A stretch of 64,000 nt of DNA, taken from Rivihabitans pingtungensis. Lineage in GTDB: Bacteria; Pseudomonadota; Gammaproteobacteria; Burkholderiales; Aquaspirillaceae. A program made the position numbers and the translations under genes. Where the stretch lies: positions 62,001 to 126,000 of the forward strand of contig NZ_QJKI01000006.1 in the NCBI RefSeq assembly GCF_003201855.1, in the 5' to 3' direction. Shown piece after piece: positions 45,932 through 55,167 of this stretch (positions are counted from its first letter, which is position 1; each line of letters starts with the position of its first letter). A model generated the notes under the pieces. The model was not told the DNA's origin. It saw only the letters and a program-made list of their open reading frames with translations, and made no database searches.

Positions 45932-47790
45932 GTGCCCATTTCCACTACCCGGTTGGCCGGAATCTGGAAGAAATCGGTCGCGCGCAGGGCGTTTTTGGAT
46001 TGCAAGACAAACAGTTTTTCCCGCCAGCGCGCCATGCCGGGGCGGTCGGTGGAGATCAGCGTTTCGCGCGACAGGAAGAACGAAGTATCCATCGGCTCGA
46101 ACTCCAGCCCTTGCCCTGCGCACAGGTCAAGAATCTCCGGCACATTGGGCACTTCTTTAAAGCCGTAGCGGGCCACCACCTGCCAGAAACTGTTGGACAG
46201 GCGGGTGACTTGCACCCGGTTTTCGGTTTTGACATACGGCTCGTCGATGTTCTGCACTGTCATCAGCACAATGCGCTCGTGCAGCACCTTGTTGTGCTTG
46301 AGGTTGTGCAGCAGCGCATGCGGCACGCCCAGCGTGGCGCTGTTAAGAAACACCGCCGTGCCCTGCACGCGGGTGGGCGGGTAGGTTTCCAGGTTTTCGA
46401 TAAACGAATCCAGCGGCAGCGCCTGTTCCTGCAAGCGCTGGAACAGCAGCTCACGGCCACGCCGCCAGGTGCTCATGATCACAAACATCACCAGGCCAAT
46501 CACCAACGGCAACCAGCCGCCAGAGAACAGCTTGAGCACATTGGCGACAAAAAACGGCACGTCAATCACCAGTAGCGCACTCAGCAAGGCCACGGCCACC
46601 GCCAGCGGCCAGCCCCATTGTCGGTGGGCCACGGTGCAGGACAAAATCGAGGTAATAATCATGGTGCCGGTGACGGCGATGCCATAGGCGGCAGCCAGGG
46701 CGCTGGAATTCTGAAAAGCCAGCACCACGATGATCACCGAGCCGAGCAAGGCCCAGTTCACGCCAGGGATGTAAATCTGGCCGATTTCATGGTCAGAGGT
46801 GTGTTGAATGGTCAAACGCGACAACAGCCCCTGCTGGATGGCCTGGCGGGTGAGCGAGAACACCCCGGAAATCACCGCCTGTGAGGCAATCACCGTCGCC
46901 GCGGTGGCCAGCGCCACCAGTGGCATGGTGGCCCAATCCGGCGCCAGGTGGAAGAACGGGTTTTCCACCGCCTCCGGGTTGCTCAGCAAATGCGCGCCCT
47001 GGCCAAAGTAGTTCAGCAGCAGGGCCGGCAGCACCAGGCTGAACCAGGCATAGCGAATCGGCTTGCGGCCAAAGTGGCCCATATCGGCGTACAGCGCCTC
47101 GGCGCCGGTCAGCGCCAGCACCACCGAGCCCAGCGCCAGCAGGCTGGCCCAGCCATGGTCGGCCAGAAAGCTCAGGCCCAGCATCGGATTGACCGCTTGC
47201 AGCACGGCCGGCTGTTTGCTGATGCCCAGCACGCCCAGCGCGCCCAGGGTGAGAAACCACAGCCCCATGATCGGGCCAAAAAACGCCCCTACTTTGGCAG
47301 TGCCGCTTTTTTGAATCAAAAACAGCGCAATCAGCACGCCCAGTGCCAGCGGCAGCACATAGGCATCCAGCTCGGGTGCTACTACCTCCAGCCCTTCGAC
47401 CGCAGACAGCACCGAAATGGCCGGGGTGATCACCACCTCGCCAAAGAACAGGCCCGCGCCCAACAGGCCAAGCACCAGCACCAGCGAGCGCGGCAAGCCT
47501 TCCAGCTTGCGGCCAGCCAGCGCCGCCAGGGTGAGGATGCCGCCTTCGCCTTTATTGTCGGCGCGCAGCACAAAAGAAATGTATTTCAGGGTGACCACCA
47601 CGATGATCGACCAGAAAATCAGCGACAGGATGCCGGTGACGTTGGCGACGGTGGGGGTCAGGTGGGTGTGGGCGCTGAAGCATTCTTTCAGCGTGTACAG
47701 CGGACTGGTGCCAATATCGCCGTAGACAATGCCAAGAGCGGCAAGGGTCAGCGCAGGCAGCGCCGGTTTGTGGCCGGAAGCAGAGGACAT
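45916..47790 (-). CDS. kup: Low-affinity potassium uptake protein
   Basis: 624-residue K+/H+ symporter with about 12 membrane helices: LAALGIVYGDIGTSPLYTLK is the family signature at the N-terminus, then LGLLGAGLFFGEVVITPAIS and MGHFGRKPIRYAWFSLVLPA. The C-terminal ~150 residues are cytoplasmic. Divergent from the polyphosphate enzyme gene (244-base gap). Confidence 0.96.
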   Translation of the reverse strand: MSSASGHKPALPALTLAALGIVYGDIGTSPLYTLKECFSAHTHLTPTVANVTGILSLIFWSIIVVVTLKYISFVLRADNKGEGGILTLAALAGRKLEGLPRSLVLVLGLLGAGLFFGEVVITPAISVLSAVEGLEVVAPELDAYVLPLALGVLIALFLIQKSGTAKVGAFFGPIMGLWFLTLGALGVLGISKQPAVLQAVNPMLGLSFLADHGWASLLALGSVVLALTGAEALYADMGHFGRKPIRYAWFSLVLPALLLNYFGQGAHLLSNPEAVENPFFHLAPDWATMPLVALATAATVIASQAVISGVFSLTRQAIQQGLLSRLTIQHTSDHEIGQIYIPGVNWALLGSVIIVVLAFQNSSALAAAYGIAVTGTMIITSILSCTVAHRQWGWPLAVAVALLSALLVIDVPFFVANVLKLFSGGWLPLVIGLVMFVIMSTWRRGRELLFQRLQEQALPLDSFIENLETYPPTRVQGTAVFLNSATLGVPHALLHNLKHNKVLHERIVLMTVQNIDEPYVKTENRVQVTRLSNSFWQVVARYGFKEVPNVPEILDLCAGQGLEFEPMDTSFFLSRETLISTDRPGMARWREKLFVLQSKNALRATDFFQIPANRVVEMGTQVEL

Positions 47791-48034
47791 GGAAAACGCC
47801 AGTGATGTGCCAAACTGGAATGGTAGTAAGTTTACGGGGGCGCGCCAACACCTCTGTGCACCGGGCGCGACCTGGACACCTCTTAAAAGTTCATTCCGGC
47901 TCTATTGCGTTGCACAATCGCGACAAAAACCGTCCTTTTGCCCGCTGACATGCTCAGCCACGGGGCTTGCCTATGCCTGCCTGATGCGCTGCCTCTGGAG
48001 TATGCTGGCGCAATCTTGCCACCGGAGTTGCACC

Positions 48035-49555
48035 ATGTTTGAATCCGCCGAGCTGGGCCATCGCATCGACAAGGCGCGTTTTCGTGAAGAAAGCCCGGCA
48101 CTGCGCCAGGCGCTGCTGGAGGCGCAATACGAGCTGCGCGAGCGCGGGGATTTTCCGGTGATCATCATGCTCAACGGCTTTGACGGCGCTGGGCGCAGCG
48201 AAACCATGAATCTGCTGTCGTCCTGGCTGGACCCACGGCTGATCCAGATTCACACCCGCACCTCGGCCTTTGCCGACGAAGACGACGACAATCGCGGCCG
48301 GCCCTGGCTGTGGCGCTACTGGCGCGCGCTGCCACCCAAGGGGCGCATCGGCCTGATGTATGGCTCGTGGTATTCCGACATCCTGTTTGGCCAGGTCAAC
48401 GGCCACCTGGACAGCGAAACCGCCGCCCACCGGGTCAGCGAAGTGCTGCGGCTGGAACGCCAACTGGTGGCCGAAGGCGCGCTGATCATCAAGCTGTGGC
48501 TGCACCTGTCGCGCGAGAAACAGAAAAAACGCCTGAAAGCCCTGGAGCACGACCCGGCTACCCGCTGGCGAGTGCGCGCGCAGGACTGGCGGCATTACAA
48601 GCAATACGCCGATATCCGTCGCCACGCTGAACACATCCTGCGCCGCACCAGCACGGGTGAAGCGCCATGGGTGATTGTCGAGGGCGAGGACGACAACTAC
48701 CGCCACCTGACCATCGGCCATGTCATCTTGCAAGCCTTGCGCGCCCGACTGGATGCTGCGCCACTGACCCACCCACGCGCCGAAGCGCCGCCCTTGCTGC
48801 CGCCATTGGACGGCCTGCAGCTACTGGACACCCTCCAGCTGGATCAACCGATGGGCAAGGCCGACTATCAGCGCGAGCTGGAACACTGGCAGGCGCGGCT
48901 GAACCGACTGACCCGTCACCCGGATTTTGCCCGTCGCGCGCTGGTGGCGGTGTTTGAGGGCAATGACGCTGCCGGCAAGGGCGGCGCCATCCGCCGCATT
49001 GCCACCGCGCTGGACGCCCGTGCCTATCGCATCGTGCCGATTGCCGCGCCCTCCGAAGACGAACGCGCCATGCCGTGGCTGTGGCGTTTCTGGCGACAGG
49101 TGCCCAGCCACGGCAACATCACCATTTTTGACCGCTCCTGGTATGGCCGTGTGCTGGTGGAGCGGGTGGAAGGCTTTGCCCGCGAGCACGAATGGCTGCG
49201 CGCCTACGGCGAGATCAACGACTTCGAGCACCAGTTAGCTGACGCCGGGGTGATGGTGGTCAAGTTCTGGCTGGCCATCAGCCACGATGAACAACTGGCG
49301 CGCTTTCAGGCGCGCGAACAAACCGGCTTCAAGCGCTTCAAGATCACCGAGGAAGACTGGCGCAACCGGGAAAAATGGCTGGCTTACAAAGATGCGGTGT
49401 GCGACATGATCGACCGCACCAGCACACAAACCGCGCCGTGGACCTTAGTAGAAGCCAATAACAAGCACTACGCCCGCATCAAGGTGCTGCGCACGCTGTG
49501 CGAGCGGCTGGAAAGCCAGTTGGACACCACGCCGGAAGACGACGCCGCCGGCTGA
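48035..49555 (+). CDS. pap: Polyphosphate:AMP phosphotransferase (fused PPK2 domains)
   Basis: Makes ADP from AMP with polyphosphate as donor. 506 residues with two PPK2 domains. The first has a P-loop LNGFDGAGRSETMN; the second has the canonical FEGNDAAGKGGAIRR and FDRSWYGRVLVERV. The two-domain form matches class II PPK2/PAP enzymes, in which the C-terminal domain is catalytic. SD CGGAG precedes the ATG; longer upstream frames lack support. Confidence 0.93.
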   Translation: MFESAELGHRIDKARFREESPALRQALLEAQYELRERGDFPVIIMLNGFDGAGRSETMNLLSSWLDPRLIQIHTRTSAFADEDDDNRGRPWLWRYWRALPPKGRIGLMYGSWYSDILFGQVNGHLDSETAAHRVSEVLRLERQLVAEGALIIKLWLHLSREKQKKRLKALEHDPATRWRVRAQDWRHYKQYADIRRHAEHILRRTSTGEAPWVIVEGEDDNYRHLTIGHVILQALRARLDAAPLTHPRAEAPPLLPPLDGLQLLDTLQLDQPMGKADYQRELEHWQARLNRLTRHPDFARRALVAVFEGNDAAGKGGAIRRIATALDARAYRIVPIAAPSEDERAMPWLWRFWRQVPSHGNITIFDRSWYGRVLVERVEGFAREHEWLRAYGEINDFEHQLADAGVMVVKFWLAISHDEQLARFQAREQTGFKRFKITEEDWRNREKWLAYKDAVCDMIDRTSTQTAPWTLVEANNKHYARIKVLRTLCERLESQLDTTPEDDAAG

Positions 49556-49614
49556 TGGCGTCAGGGCCGAGTGGCCGGTGACGTTGAAACACCACGGCGC
49601 CGGCTAGCAGGTGG

Positions 49615-50181
49615 CTACTCGTTGGTCTGGCTGATCCAGGCCAGCTCACATTCGCCGTCTACCGTGTCGTCATCTGTGGCCTGTCGCCGCCACTGGCAGG
49701 CGGTGGGCAACATCAGACCGGGCAGGCTGGCCAGCGGCGCCAGCATGTCGGCTAAGTGGCGGGGATGGCTGAGTCTCAGCTGGATGTGCAACAGACTGTG
49801 CGCCAGTGGGGCATCGGGTGGCCACGGCCAGGATAGCCGCTGGCGTGGGCCCAGTTGGGCGCGGGCGTGCTGTACGCCAGGCTGGCGCGGCAACTGGGCC
49901 AGAATATCCAGGGCGGCCAGCCGGTTTTCTGGCGCCAGCCAGCCGCGCTGGCGCAGGGTGTGCCACAAGGGCGTGTCGTGCTCGTGCTGCTGCTGGCGTT
50001 GTTGCAAGGCTGCTTGCTGCGCCTGGGCGTGGGCGGCCAGGGTGCGCTGCTGGCTTAGCCGGGCGTCGGCCACCCGCCAGTGGCGCCAGCCGGCCCAGAC
50101 GATCCCCAGGCCCAGCGCCAGACTGAGCGCCACCAGCAGGCAGCGCCAGGGAAGGCCGGTGGGTCGGGCGGGCCATTTCAT
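49615..50181 (-). CDS. PilO/GspM/MshJ-like assembly protein
   Basis: 188 residues: a short cytoplasmic N-terminus, one membrane helix (CLLVALSLALGLGIVWAG), a coiled-coil rich in Gln/Arg (AQAQQAALQQRQQQHEHD) and a small periplasmic domain. This is the plan of PilO/GspM/MshJ proteins that form the inner-membrane alignment complex. Sequence conservation in this family is low, so the call depends on position. ATGA overlap with the preceding gene. Last gene of the operon. Confidence 0.65.
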   Translation of the reverse strand: MKWPARPTGLPWRCLLVALSLALGLGIVWAGWRHWRVADARLSQQRTLAAHAQAQQAALQQRQQQHEHDTPLWHTLRQRGWLAPENRLAALDILAQLPRQPGVQHARAQLGPRQRLSWPWPPDAPLAHSLLHIQLRLSHPRHLADMLAPLASLPGLMLPTACQWRRQATDDDTVDGECELAWISQTNE

Positions 50182-51569
50182 TGGCCCGCCTTTCGGGCCG
50201 GCAGGGTCAGCTGCACGACAAACCGCACGACCTCCTCGCTTTGGCTGTGCAAGGTGGCTTCCGCGCGGGTATCGAAGGGGGCGTGGCTGAGCGTGGCATT
50301 CCAGCCAGCTTGCCGGCAGGCGGCCAGCAACTGCTCCAGCTCGGCCAGCGCCTGACGGGCGGAAAGGGTTGCGTCGGCGCGCAATTCCAGTTGCACATGG
50401 GCGCCACTGCCCTGACTGAGCCGGGCAGGGTCGGCGCGCCAGTGCAAGGCCGTAACTGACAGCGCTGGCCGGCGGGCCAACTGTTCGGCCAGGGCATCCA
50501 GATCGTCGCCCAGGCGTGGCCAGCGCGTGCGCAATATCAGCAGGCTGTTCAGGGCGGCGCGGCGTGCCTGCGTGACTTCTGCCGGGCCCAGGCTGGCTGC
50601 CAGTTGCTGGTTGCTGGCGTGCAGGGCGCGGGTGTGCTCGGCCAACTGGGCCGCCTGCCGGTTCAGCGCTTCGCCCCAGGCAAACCAGCCACCGCCCAAC
50701 ACGGCAGCGGCCAGACTGATGGCCAGGGTCAGCCGGCGGCTGCGGGGCGAACATTGCCCCAGTTGTGGCCGCGATGTGCCGGGTGGCCAGCGATAATCGC
50801 CCGGCTGGCGGCTTAGCTGTGCGCTCAGCCAGTCCGGCCAGCCGGATTCAAGCGGTGCTTGCTGGCGCTGAAAGCCCGCCAGGGCTGGATGGTGAACCAG
50901 ACTGTCGTCCTCCCCGGTTTGCCAGAGGGTGGGGATGCCGTGGGCCGGGTAATCCGGCTGGCTGGCAAAAAAATCCAGCACCTGGCTGATGTCCTCCCCG
51001 GCCGGGCCGACCTGGCGGCTGTGGCGCACCCGGCCATCCTGTAGCCAGCTCAGTCGGGCGCTGGCCAGGCCAGGTTGCAATAGCAGCGCCGGGCCGTGGC
51101 TGGCGCCCAGCGTGCGCGCCAGCGGCTCGCCCAGCCAACTGGCTGAATACAGCGCCACAGGCGGGGCTGCGCCATGTGTCAGCAGGTGCAGCCAGGCGGG
51201 CAGTGAGCCCTGCATTGGCACTCCACACAGCTGCAACACGGTGTCGTCTGCCAAACCCGGCCGCCAGCGCCAGCCCACCAGCGCATCGGCAGCAAACTGG
51301 TTGCGCCGGCATTGCTGCGCCAGTGCGCGTCGATCATGCCAGCGCAAGGCCGGGGTGTGCTGCTCGTGCAGGGTTTCGCAGGCCAGGTCGATCAGCACCC
51401 GGCTGTGTGCTTCACCATGACTCTCACCCAGGCAGCGCAATAGCGCGGCGTGGCCTTCGGCGTCGGCAGCAAAACGGCGTGGGGCGGCTGGGCTGGCAAA
51501 CAGGGGCCAGGCCCAGGCGGCGGTATCGCCCAGCACGATGATCCATTCGTGAGTTTTGCCGGCCTTCAT
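50178..51569 (-). CDS. GspL/MshI-like (PilM-PilN type) assembly protein
   Basis: 463 residues. The N-terminal ~270 residues look like a degenerate actin-fold PilM/GspL cytoplasmic domain (LLIDLACETLHE-type strands). One membrane helix (LTLAISLAAAVLGGGWFAWG) follows, then coiled coil and a PilN-like ferredoxin-fold periplasmic part. Such a fusion links the cytoplasmic ATPase to the inner-membrane platform. Overlaps the genes on both sides by ATGA. Weak sequence conservation; position supports the call. Confidence 0.65.
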   Translation of the reverse strand: MKAGKTHEWIIVLGDTAAWAWPLFASPAAPRRFAADAEGHAALLRCLGESHGEAHSRVLIDLACETLHEQHTPALRWHDRRALAQQCRRNQFAADALVGWRWRPGLADDTVLQLCGVPMQGSLPAWLHLLTHGAAPPVALYSASWLGEPLARTLGASHGPALLLQPGLASARLSWLQDGRVRHSRQVGPAGEDISQVLDFFASQPDYPAHGIPTLWQTGEDDSLVHHPALAGFQRQQAPLESGWPDWLSAQLSRQPGDYRWPPGTSRPQLGQCSPRSRRLTLAISLAAAVLGGGWFAWGEALNRQAAQLAEHTRALHASNQQLAASLGPAEVTQARRAALNSLLILRTRWPRLGDDLDALAEQLARRPALSVTALHWRADPARLSQGSGAHVQLELRADATLSARQALAELEQLLAACRQAGWNATLSHAPFDTRAEATLHSQSEEVVRFVVQLTLPARKAGQ

Positions 51570-52759
51570 GCGCTGGCGCCCAGCCGGGTGAGCGCGCTGT
51601 ATACCGGGCCGAGTACAGCGCTGACCATCCACAACAGCAGGCCGCCCAGCAGCACGGTCAGGGTGGGTTCCAGCAGGGTCAGCAGCCGCTCGCTGGCCAG
51701 ACGCACCTCCCGCTGATAACTGTCGCTGACCTGGGCCAGCGCCCGAGCCAGTTCGCCACTGCTTTCTCCTACGCGCAGCATGCGCAAGGCCAGCGGCGGC
51801 AAGATGCCGACGGCGGCAAAGCCATCGCTCAGGCCGCTGCCGTTGGCGATATGGCGACGCGCCAGGCTGACGCCATGACGCAGCACTTGGTTGTCGATGA
51901 CGGCCTCGCCCACCCGCAAGGCATCCAGCAAGGGCACGCCGGAGGCACTCAACATGGCCAGGGCCTCGGCAAAGCGGGCCAGCTCACGCTTATGCTGCAA
52001 GGGGCCCCAAAGTGGCAGGCGCAAGGCCAACTGATCGCGTGCTGTCGCCAGCCAGGGCCACTGTCGCGCCAGCCAGGGCAGGCCGATTGCCAGCGCCAGC
52101 CCAGCCACGGCCAGTGGCGCGCCGTACTGTTGCAGCAGGGCTGATGTGGCCAGCAGCGCCTGGGTGCTCCACGGCAGTGATTCTCCGGTGCTGGCCAGCA
52201 GGTCGGCCAACTGGGGCACCACCTGGGTCAGCATCAGGGCGGCCACCAGCAACACCAGCACCAGCACAAAGGCCGGGTAGAGCAGGCTTTTGCGCAGATG
52301 GGCGCGCAAGGCCTCGTCGCGACGCAGGCTGTCGGCCAGACGCGCCAGGGTGGAGGCCAGTTCGCCGGCGGTTTCACCGGCCTGCACCAGGCCGCAGAGC
52401 AGGGGCGAAAAACTTTCTGCTTGCGCGGCCATGGCTTCGGACAGGCGTTGGCCATCGTGCACCGCGTCCACCAGCATGGCCATGGCGTCGCGCGGGCGGC
52501 GATGGTCTTGGGCATCACGCACACTGCCCAGCGCATCCAGCAGCGGCACCCCGGCGCGCAGCAGTTGTTCCAGATGAAAACACCATTCCGCCTGTTCGCT
52601 GGCGGTCAGCCCGCGCGTCGCCCGGCATGGCCTGGCGCGCAGCAAGGTCAGGCCATTGCGCGCCAGGCGCTGTGCCAGCGCGGCATCGTTGGCTGCCTGA
52701 CGCACGCCGTGCACCACCCGGCCATCGGTATGCACGGCACGAAACCGGTAGCGGCGCAT
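51566..52759 (-). CDS. mshG: GspF/PilC/MshG-type inner-membrane platform protein
   Basis: 397 residues. Starts YRFRAVHTDGRVVHG, then two GspF domains, each with a cytoplasmic helical bundle (LEQLLRAGVPLLDALGSVRD; FAEALAMLSASGVPLLDALR), and three membrane helices, the last LTVLLGGLLLWMVSAVLGPV. It turns the ATPase motion into pilin/pseudopilin extrusion. Preceded by the ATPase gene with a 3-base gap. The msh symbol is by operon resemblance; gspF would also fit. Confidence 0.88.
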   Translation of the reverse strand: MRRYRFRAVHTDGRVVHGVRQAANDAALAQRLARNGLTLLRARPCRATRGLTASEQAEWCFHLEQLLRAGVPLLDALGSVRDAQDHRRPRDAMAMLVDAVHDGQRLSEAMAAQAESFSPLLCGLVQAGETAGELASTLARLADSLRRDEALRAHLRKSLLYPAFVLVLVLLVAALMLTQVVPQLADLLASTGESLPWSTQALLATSALLQQYGAPLAVAGLALAIGLPWLARQWPWLATARDQLALRLPLWGPLQHKRELARFAEALAMLSASGVPLLDALRVGEAVIDNQVLRHGVSLARRHIANGSGLSDGFAAVGILPPLALRMLRVGESSGELARALAQVSDSYQREVRLASERLLTLLEPTLTVLLGGLLLWMVSAVLGPVYSALTRLGASA

Positions 52760-52762
52760 CGC

Positions 52763-54430
52763 TCAGTCCTCACCGGCCCGGTGGCCCAGGTCCACCACGC
52801 GCAAGGCCTCGTCCAGGGCCACTTCGCCGGCCAGCACCCGGCTGCGCATGGCCTCGGCCAGCGGGATGAAGCCCTGTTGGCCAGCATGGCGGCGCAGGTC
52901 GGCCAGCGGCGCGCGTCGGCCGATCATGGCGTCCAGCTCACTGTCGATGTCGAGGATTTCCAGCACTGGCAGCCGGCCACGATGGCCATCGTGGCGGCAC
53001 AGCGGGCAGCCACGGGCACGGTAGAGCATGGCCTGGTCGGCCGCTGCTCCCAGCAAGCGGCGCGCCCGGCTATCGGTGGGCACCGGCTGCCGACAAGCGG
53101 GGCACAGTGCCCGCACCAGTCGCTGGCCCACCACGCCAATCAGATTGCCGGCCAGCATGTCCGGCCCGACCCCCAGGTCCAGCAGGCGGGGAATGGCGCC
53201 CAGCGCCGAATGGGCGTGCAGGGTGCTGAGCACCAGATGGCCGGTCATCGCCGCCCGGAACGCCATGCGCGCAGTGGCTTCGTCGCGGATTTCACCCACC
53301 AGCAGAATGTCTGGATCCTGGCGCATCAGTGCGCGGATACCGCTGGCAAAATCCAGCTTGAGGGCTTCATTCACCGGTGTTTGCCGCACCATGGGCAGTG
53401 GATATTCCACCGGGTCTTCCAGCGTCATGATGTTGACCGTGCTGTCATTCAGATGCGCCAGCATGGCGTACAGCGTGGTGGTTTTGCCGGCGCCAGTGGG
53501 GCCGGTGACCAGCAGCATGCCTTCCGGGCGCGCCAGCATGCGGGTGAGCTGGGCATGCTGGGTGGAGGTGGTCAGGCTGGCCAGTGTGGGCAGGCCGCGG
53601 GCACGGTCGAACAGCCGCAGGCTGAGGTTTTCGCCGTGCAGGGTGGGTAGGCAGGCCACCCGGATGTCCAGGGTGCGGCCGGCCACCTGCATGGACAACT
53701 GGCCATCCTGCGGGGCGCGTTGCTCGGCAATATTGAGCCCACCCATCACCTTCAGCCGCACCAACAAGGGGGGCCAGTGCGCCTTGCGCAGGCTGCGCGC
53801 CGGGCGCAGTACGCCGTCGATGCGGTAGCGGATGCGCACAAAGCCTGCCTCTGGTTCCAGGTGGATATCCGATGCGCCCAGGCGGGCGGCATCTTCAATC
53901 AGTGCCTGTGCCAGTCGTACGGCGGGGGCTTCGCCATCCTGCTGGCCGCTGCGCCATTCGGTCAGTACGGCGCTCAGGGTATCCGGGGCGCCATAGGCGC
54001 GGTCCAGCGCTTGCAGAATGTCGGCTTCATCGGCCAGTTGCACATGCACCCGCGCCACCTGTCCCTGACTGGCCGCCACCAGTTGATCGTGCGCTCGCAG
54101 GTCGGCGGGTCGGGCGCTGGCGATGGTCAGGGTCTGGTTGGCCGGCGCATAGCGCAGGGGCAGTATGCGCAGCTGGCGCGCCCAGTGCGCTGGCACCACC
54201 GCCAGTGCGGTGCTGTCGGCCACCAGTGCCCGCGCTTCCAGGCTATCCAGGCCCAGCAACTCGGCCAGGGTGTCACGCAGCACGCCATCGGGCACAAAGC
54301 CCAGTTGCGCCAGCGCCTGCTCCAGTGGTCGCCCGGCGTGGACTTCGGCCTGGGCGATGTCCAGTTGGTCGGCGTCCAGCCAGCCCCGCGCCAGCAAGGT
54401 GTCGCCCAGCCGGGCCGCCAGCGCGCTCAT
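52763..54430 (-). CDS. mshE: GspE/PilB/MshE-type assembly ATPase
   Basis: 555 residues. N-terminal MshEN/GspE-N domain (LGDTLLARGWLDADQLDIAQ), then CTE domain motifs SDIHLEPEAGFVRIRYR, Walker A GPTGAGKTTTLYAML, Asp box and MRQDPDILLVGEIRDEAT, His box TGHLVLSTLHAHSA, and a four-cysteine zinc element (CPACRQ...CPLCRH). Hexameric motor for pilus or pseudopilus assembly. ATGA overlap with the TPR gene upstream. Confidence 0.93.
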   Translation of the reverse strand: MSALAARLGDTLLARGWLDADQLDIAQAEVHAGRPLEQALAQLGFVPDGVLRDTLAELLGLDSLEARALVADSTALAVVPAHWARQLRILPLRYAPANQTLTIASARPADLRAHDQLVAASQGQVARVHVQLADEADILQALDRAYGAPDTLSAVLTEWRSGQQDGEAPAVRLAQALIEDAARLGASDIHLEPEAGFVRIRYRIDGVLRPARSLRKAHWPPLLVRLKVMGGLNIAEQRAPQDGQLSMQVAGRTLDIRVACLPTLHGENLSLRLFDRARGLPTLASLTTSTQHAQLTRMLARPEGMLLVTGPTGAGKTTTLYAMLAHLNDSTVNIMTLEDPVEYPLPMVRQTPVNEALKLDFASGIRALMRQDPDILLVGEIRDEATARMAFRAAMTGHLVLSTLHAHSALGAIPRLLDLGVGPDMLAGNLIGVVGQRLVRALCPACRQPVPTDSRARRLLGAAADQAMLYRARGCPLCRHDGHRGRLPVLEILDIDSELDAMIGRRAPLADLRRHAGQQGFIPLAEAMRSRVLAGEVALDEALRVVDLGHRAGED

Positions 54431-55167
54431 GGGTGTTCTCCCGCCCGTTGTTGCCAGTGCTGGGCGGCAACGTGCTCGCCTGCGGCGGTCAGCGCCAGCG
54501 CCAGATTGTGCGCCAGCGTCGGATCGGGGGTGTGGGCATAGGCACGTTGGTAAGCGGCGATGGCTGGCCACCATTGGCCGCTTGCCAGTAGCTGGTTGCC
54601 GGTTTGCCAGGCCTCGGTGTCGGGGGCGCTGGCGAGGGCGTTTGTCGTTCTGGCGACAGTTGGATCCCGACGCAAGCCGGCCGGGCGCGCCCATGGGTCG
54701 GTGGCCGGGGTGGTGGCTGGCGCGGGCGGGGCGATCGACTCGTCGGTGATGGGGGCCGACCTGGCCAGTGGGGCGGGTTCGGCCAGGGCGATCGGGTCAG
54801 CTGGCGTGGCAGCTGGCATTGGCGCTGCCGTGGCCTGGGTCGGGGCTTGGGCTTCAATAATGGGAGAAAATGCAACCTGCCAGTAAGCGACTGCTACGGC
54901 CAGGCTGATGACGGCCAAGCCAATCCATGCGCCCGTGACTTTCCGGCCATATTGCCATTGCCCCACGGGTGGGCGGGGAGCGGCAGCCACTGGTGGCGGT
55001 GTGTTGACGGCGGCGGTCAATGCGGTGACTGGCGGGCTGGTCGGTGTGGGGTTGGCCACCGCTGGTGCCGTTGGCTGGGCCTGCGGTGGCGGACTGATGG
55101 AGGGGGCTGCGGGCGGATGCAGCGATGCTCCTGGCACGCCAAGATGCCAGCCGGACGGGTGGCTCAT
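54427..55167 (-). CDS. MshN-like proline-rich membrane protein with TPR
   Basis: 246 residues: a Pro/Ala/Thr-rich cytoplasmic N-terminus, one membrane helix (AWIGLAVISLAVAVAYWQVA), another Pro/Ala-rich linker, and a short C-terminal TPR pair (GQWWPAIAAYQRAYAHTPDP). The position between secretin and ATPase genes and the single helix plus TPR match MshN. The low-complexity parts evolve fast, so sequence evidence is limited. ATGA overlaps on both sides. Confidence 0.65.
   Translation of the reverse strand: MSHPSGWHLGVPGASLHPPAAPSISPPPQAQPTAPAVANPTPTSPPVTALTAAVNTPPPVAAAPRPPVGQWQYGRKVTGAWIGLAVISLAVAVAYWQVAFSPIIEAQAPTQATAAPMPAATPADPIALAEPAPLARSAPITDESIAPPAPATTPATDPWARPAGLRRDPTVARTTNALASAPDTEAWQTGNQLLASGQWWPAIAAYQRAYAHTPDPTLAHNLALALTAAGEHVAAQHWQQRAGEHP

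Noticed and set aside
49615..50754. A 379-codon minus frame extending the PilO-like gene upstream
   Set aside because: The first ~190 codons overlap the GspL-like gene in another frame; the real start is the ATG coupled by ATGA.
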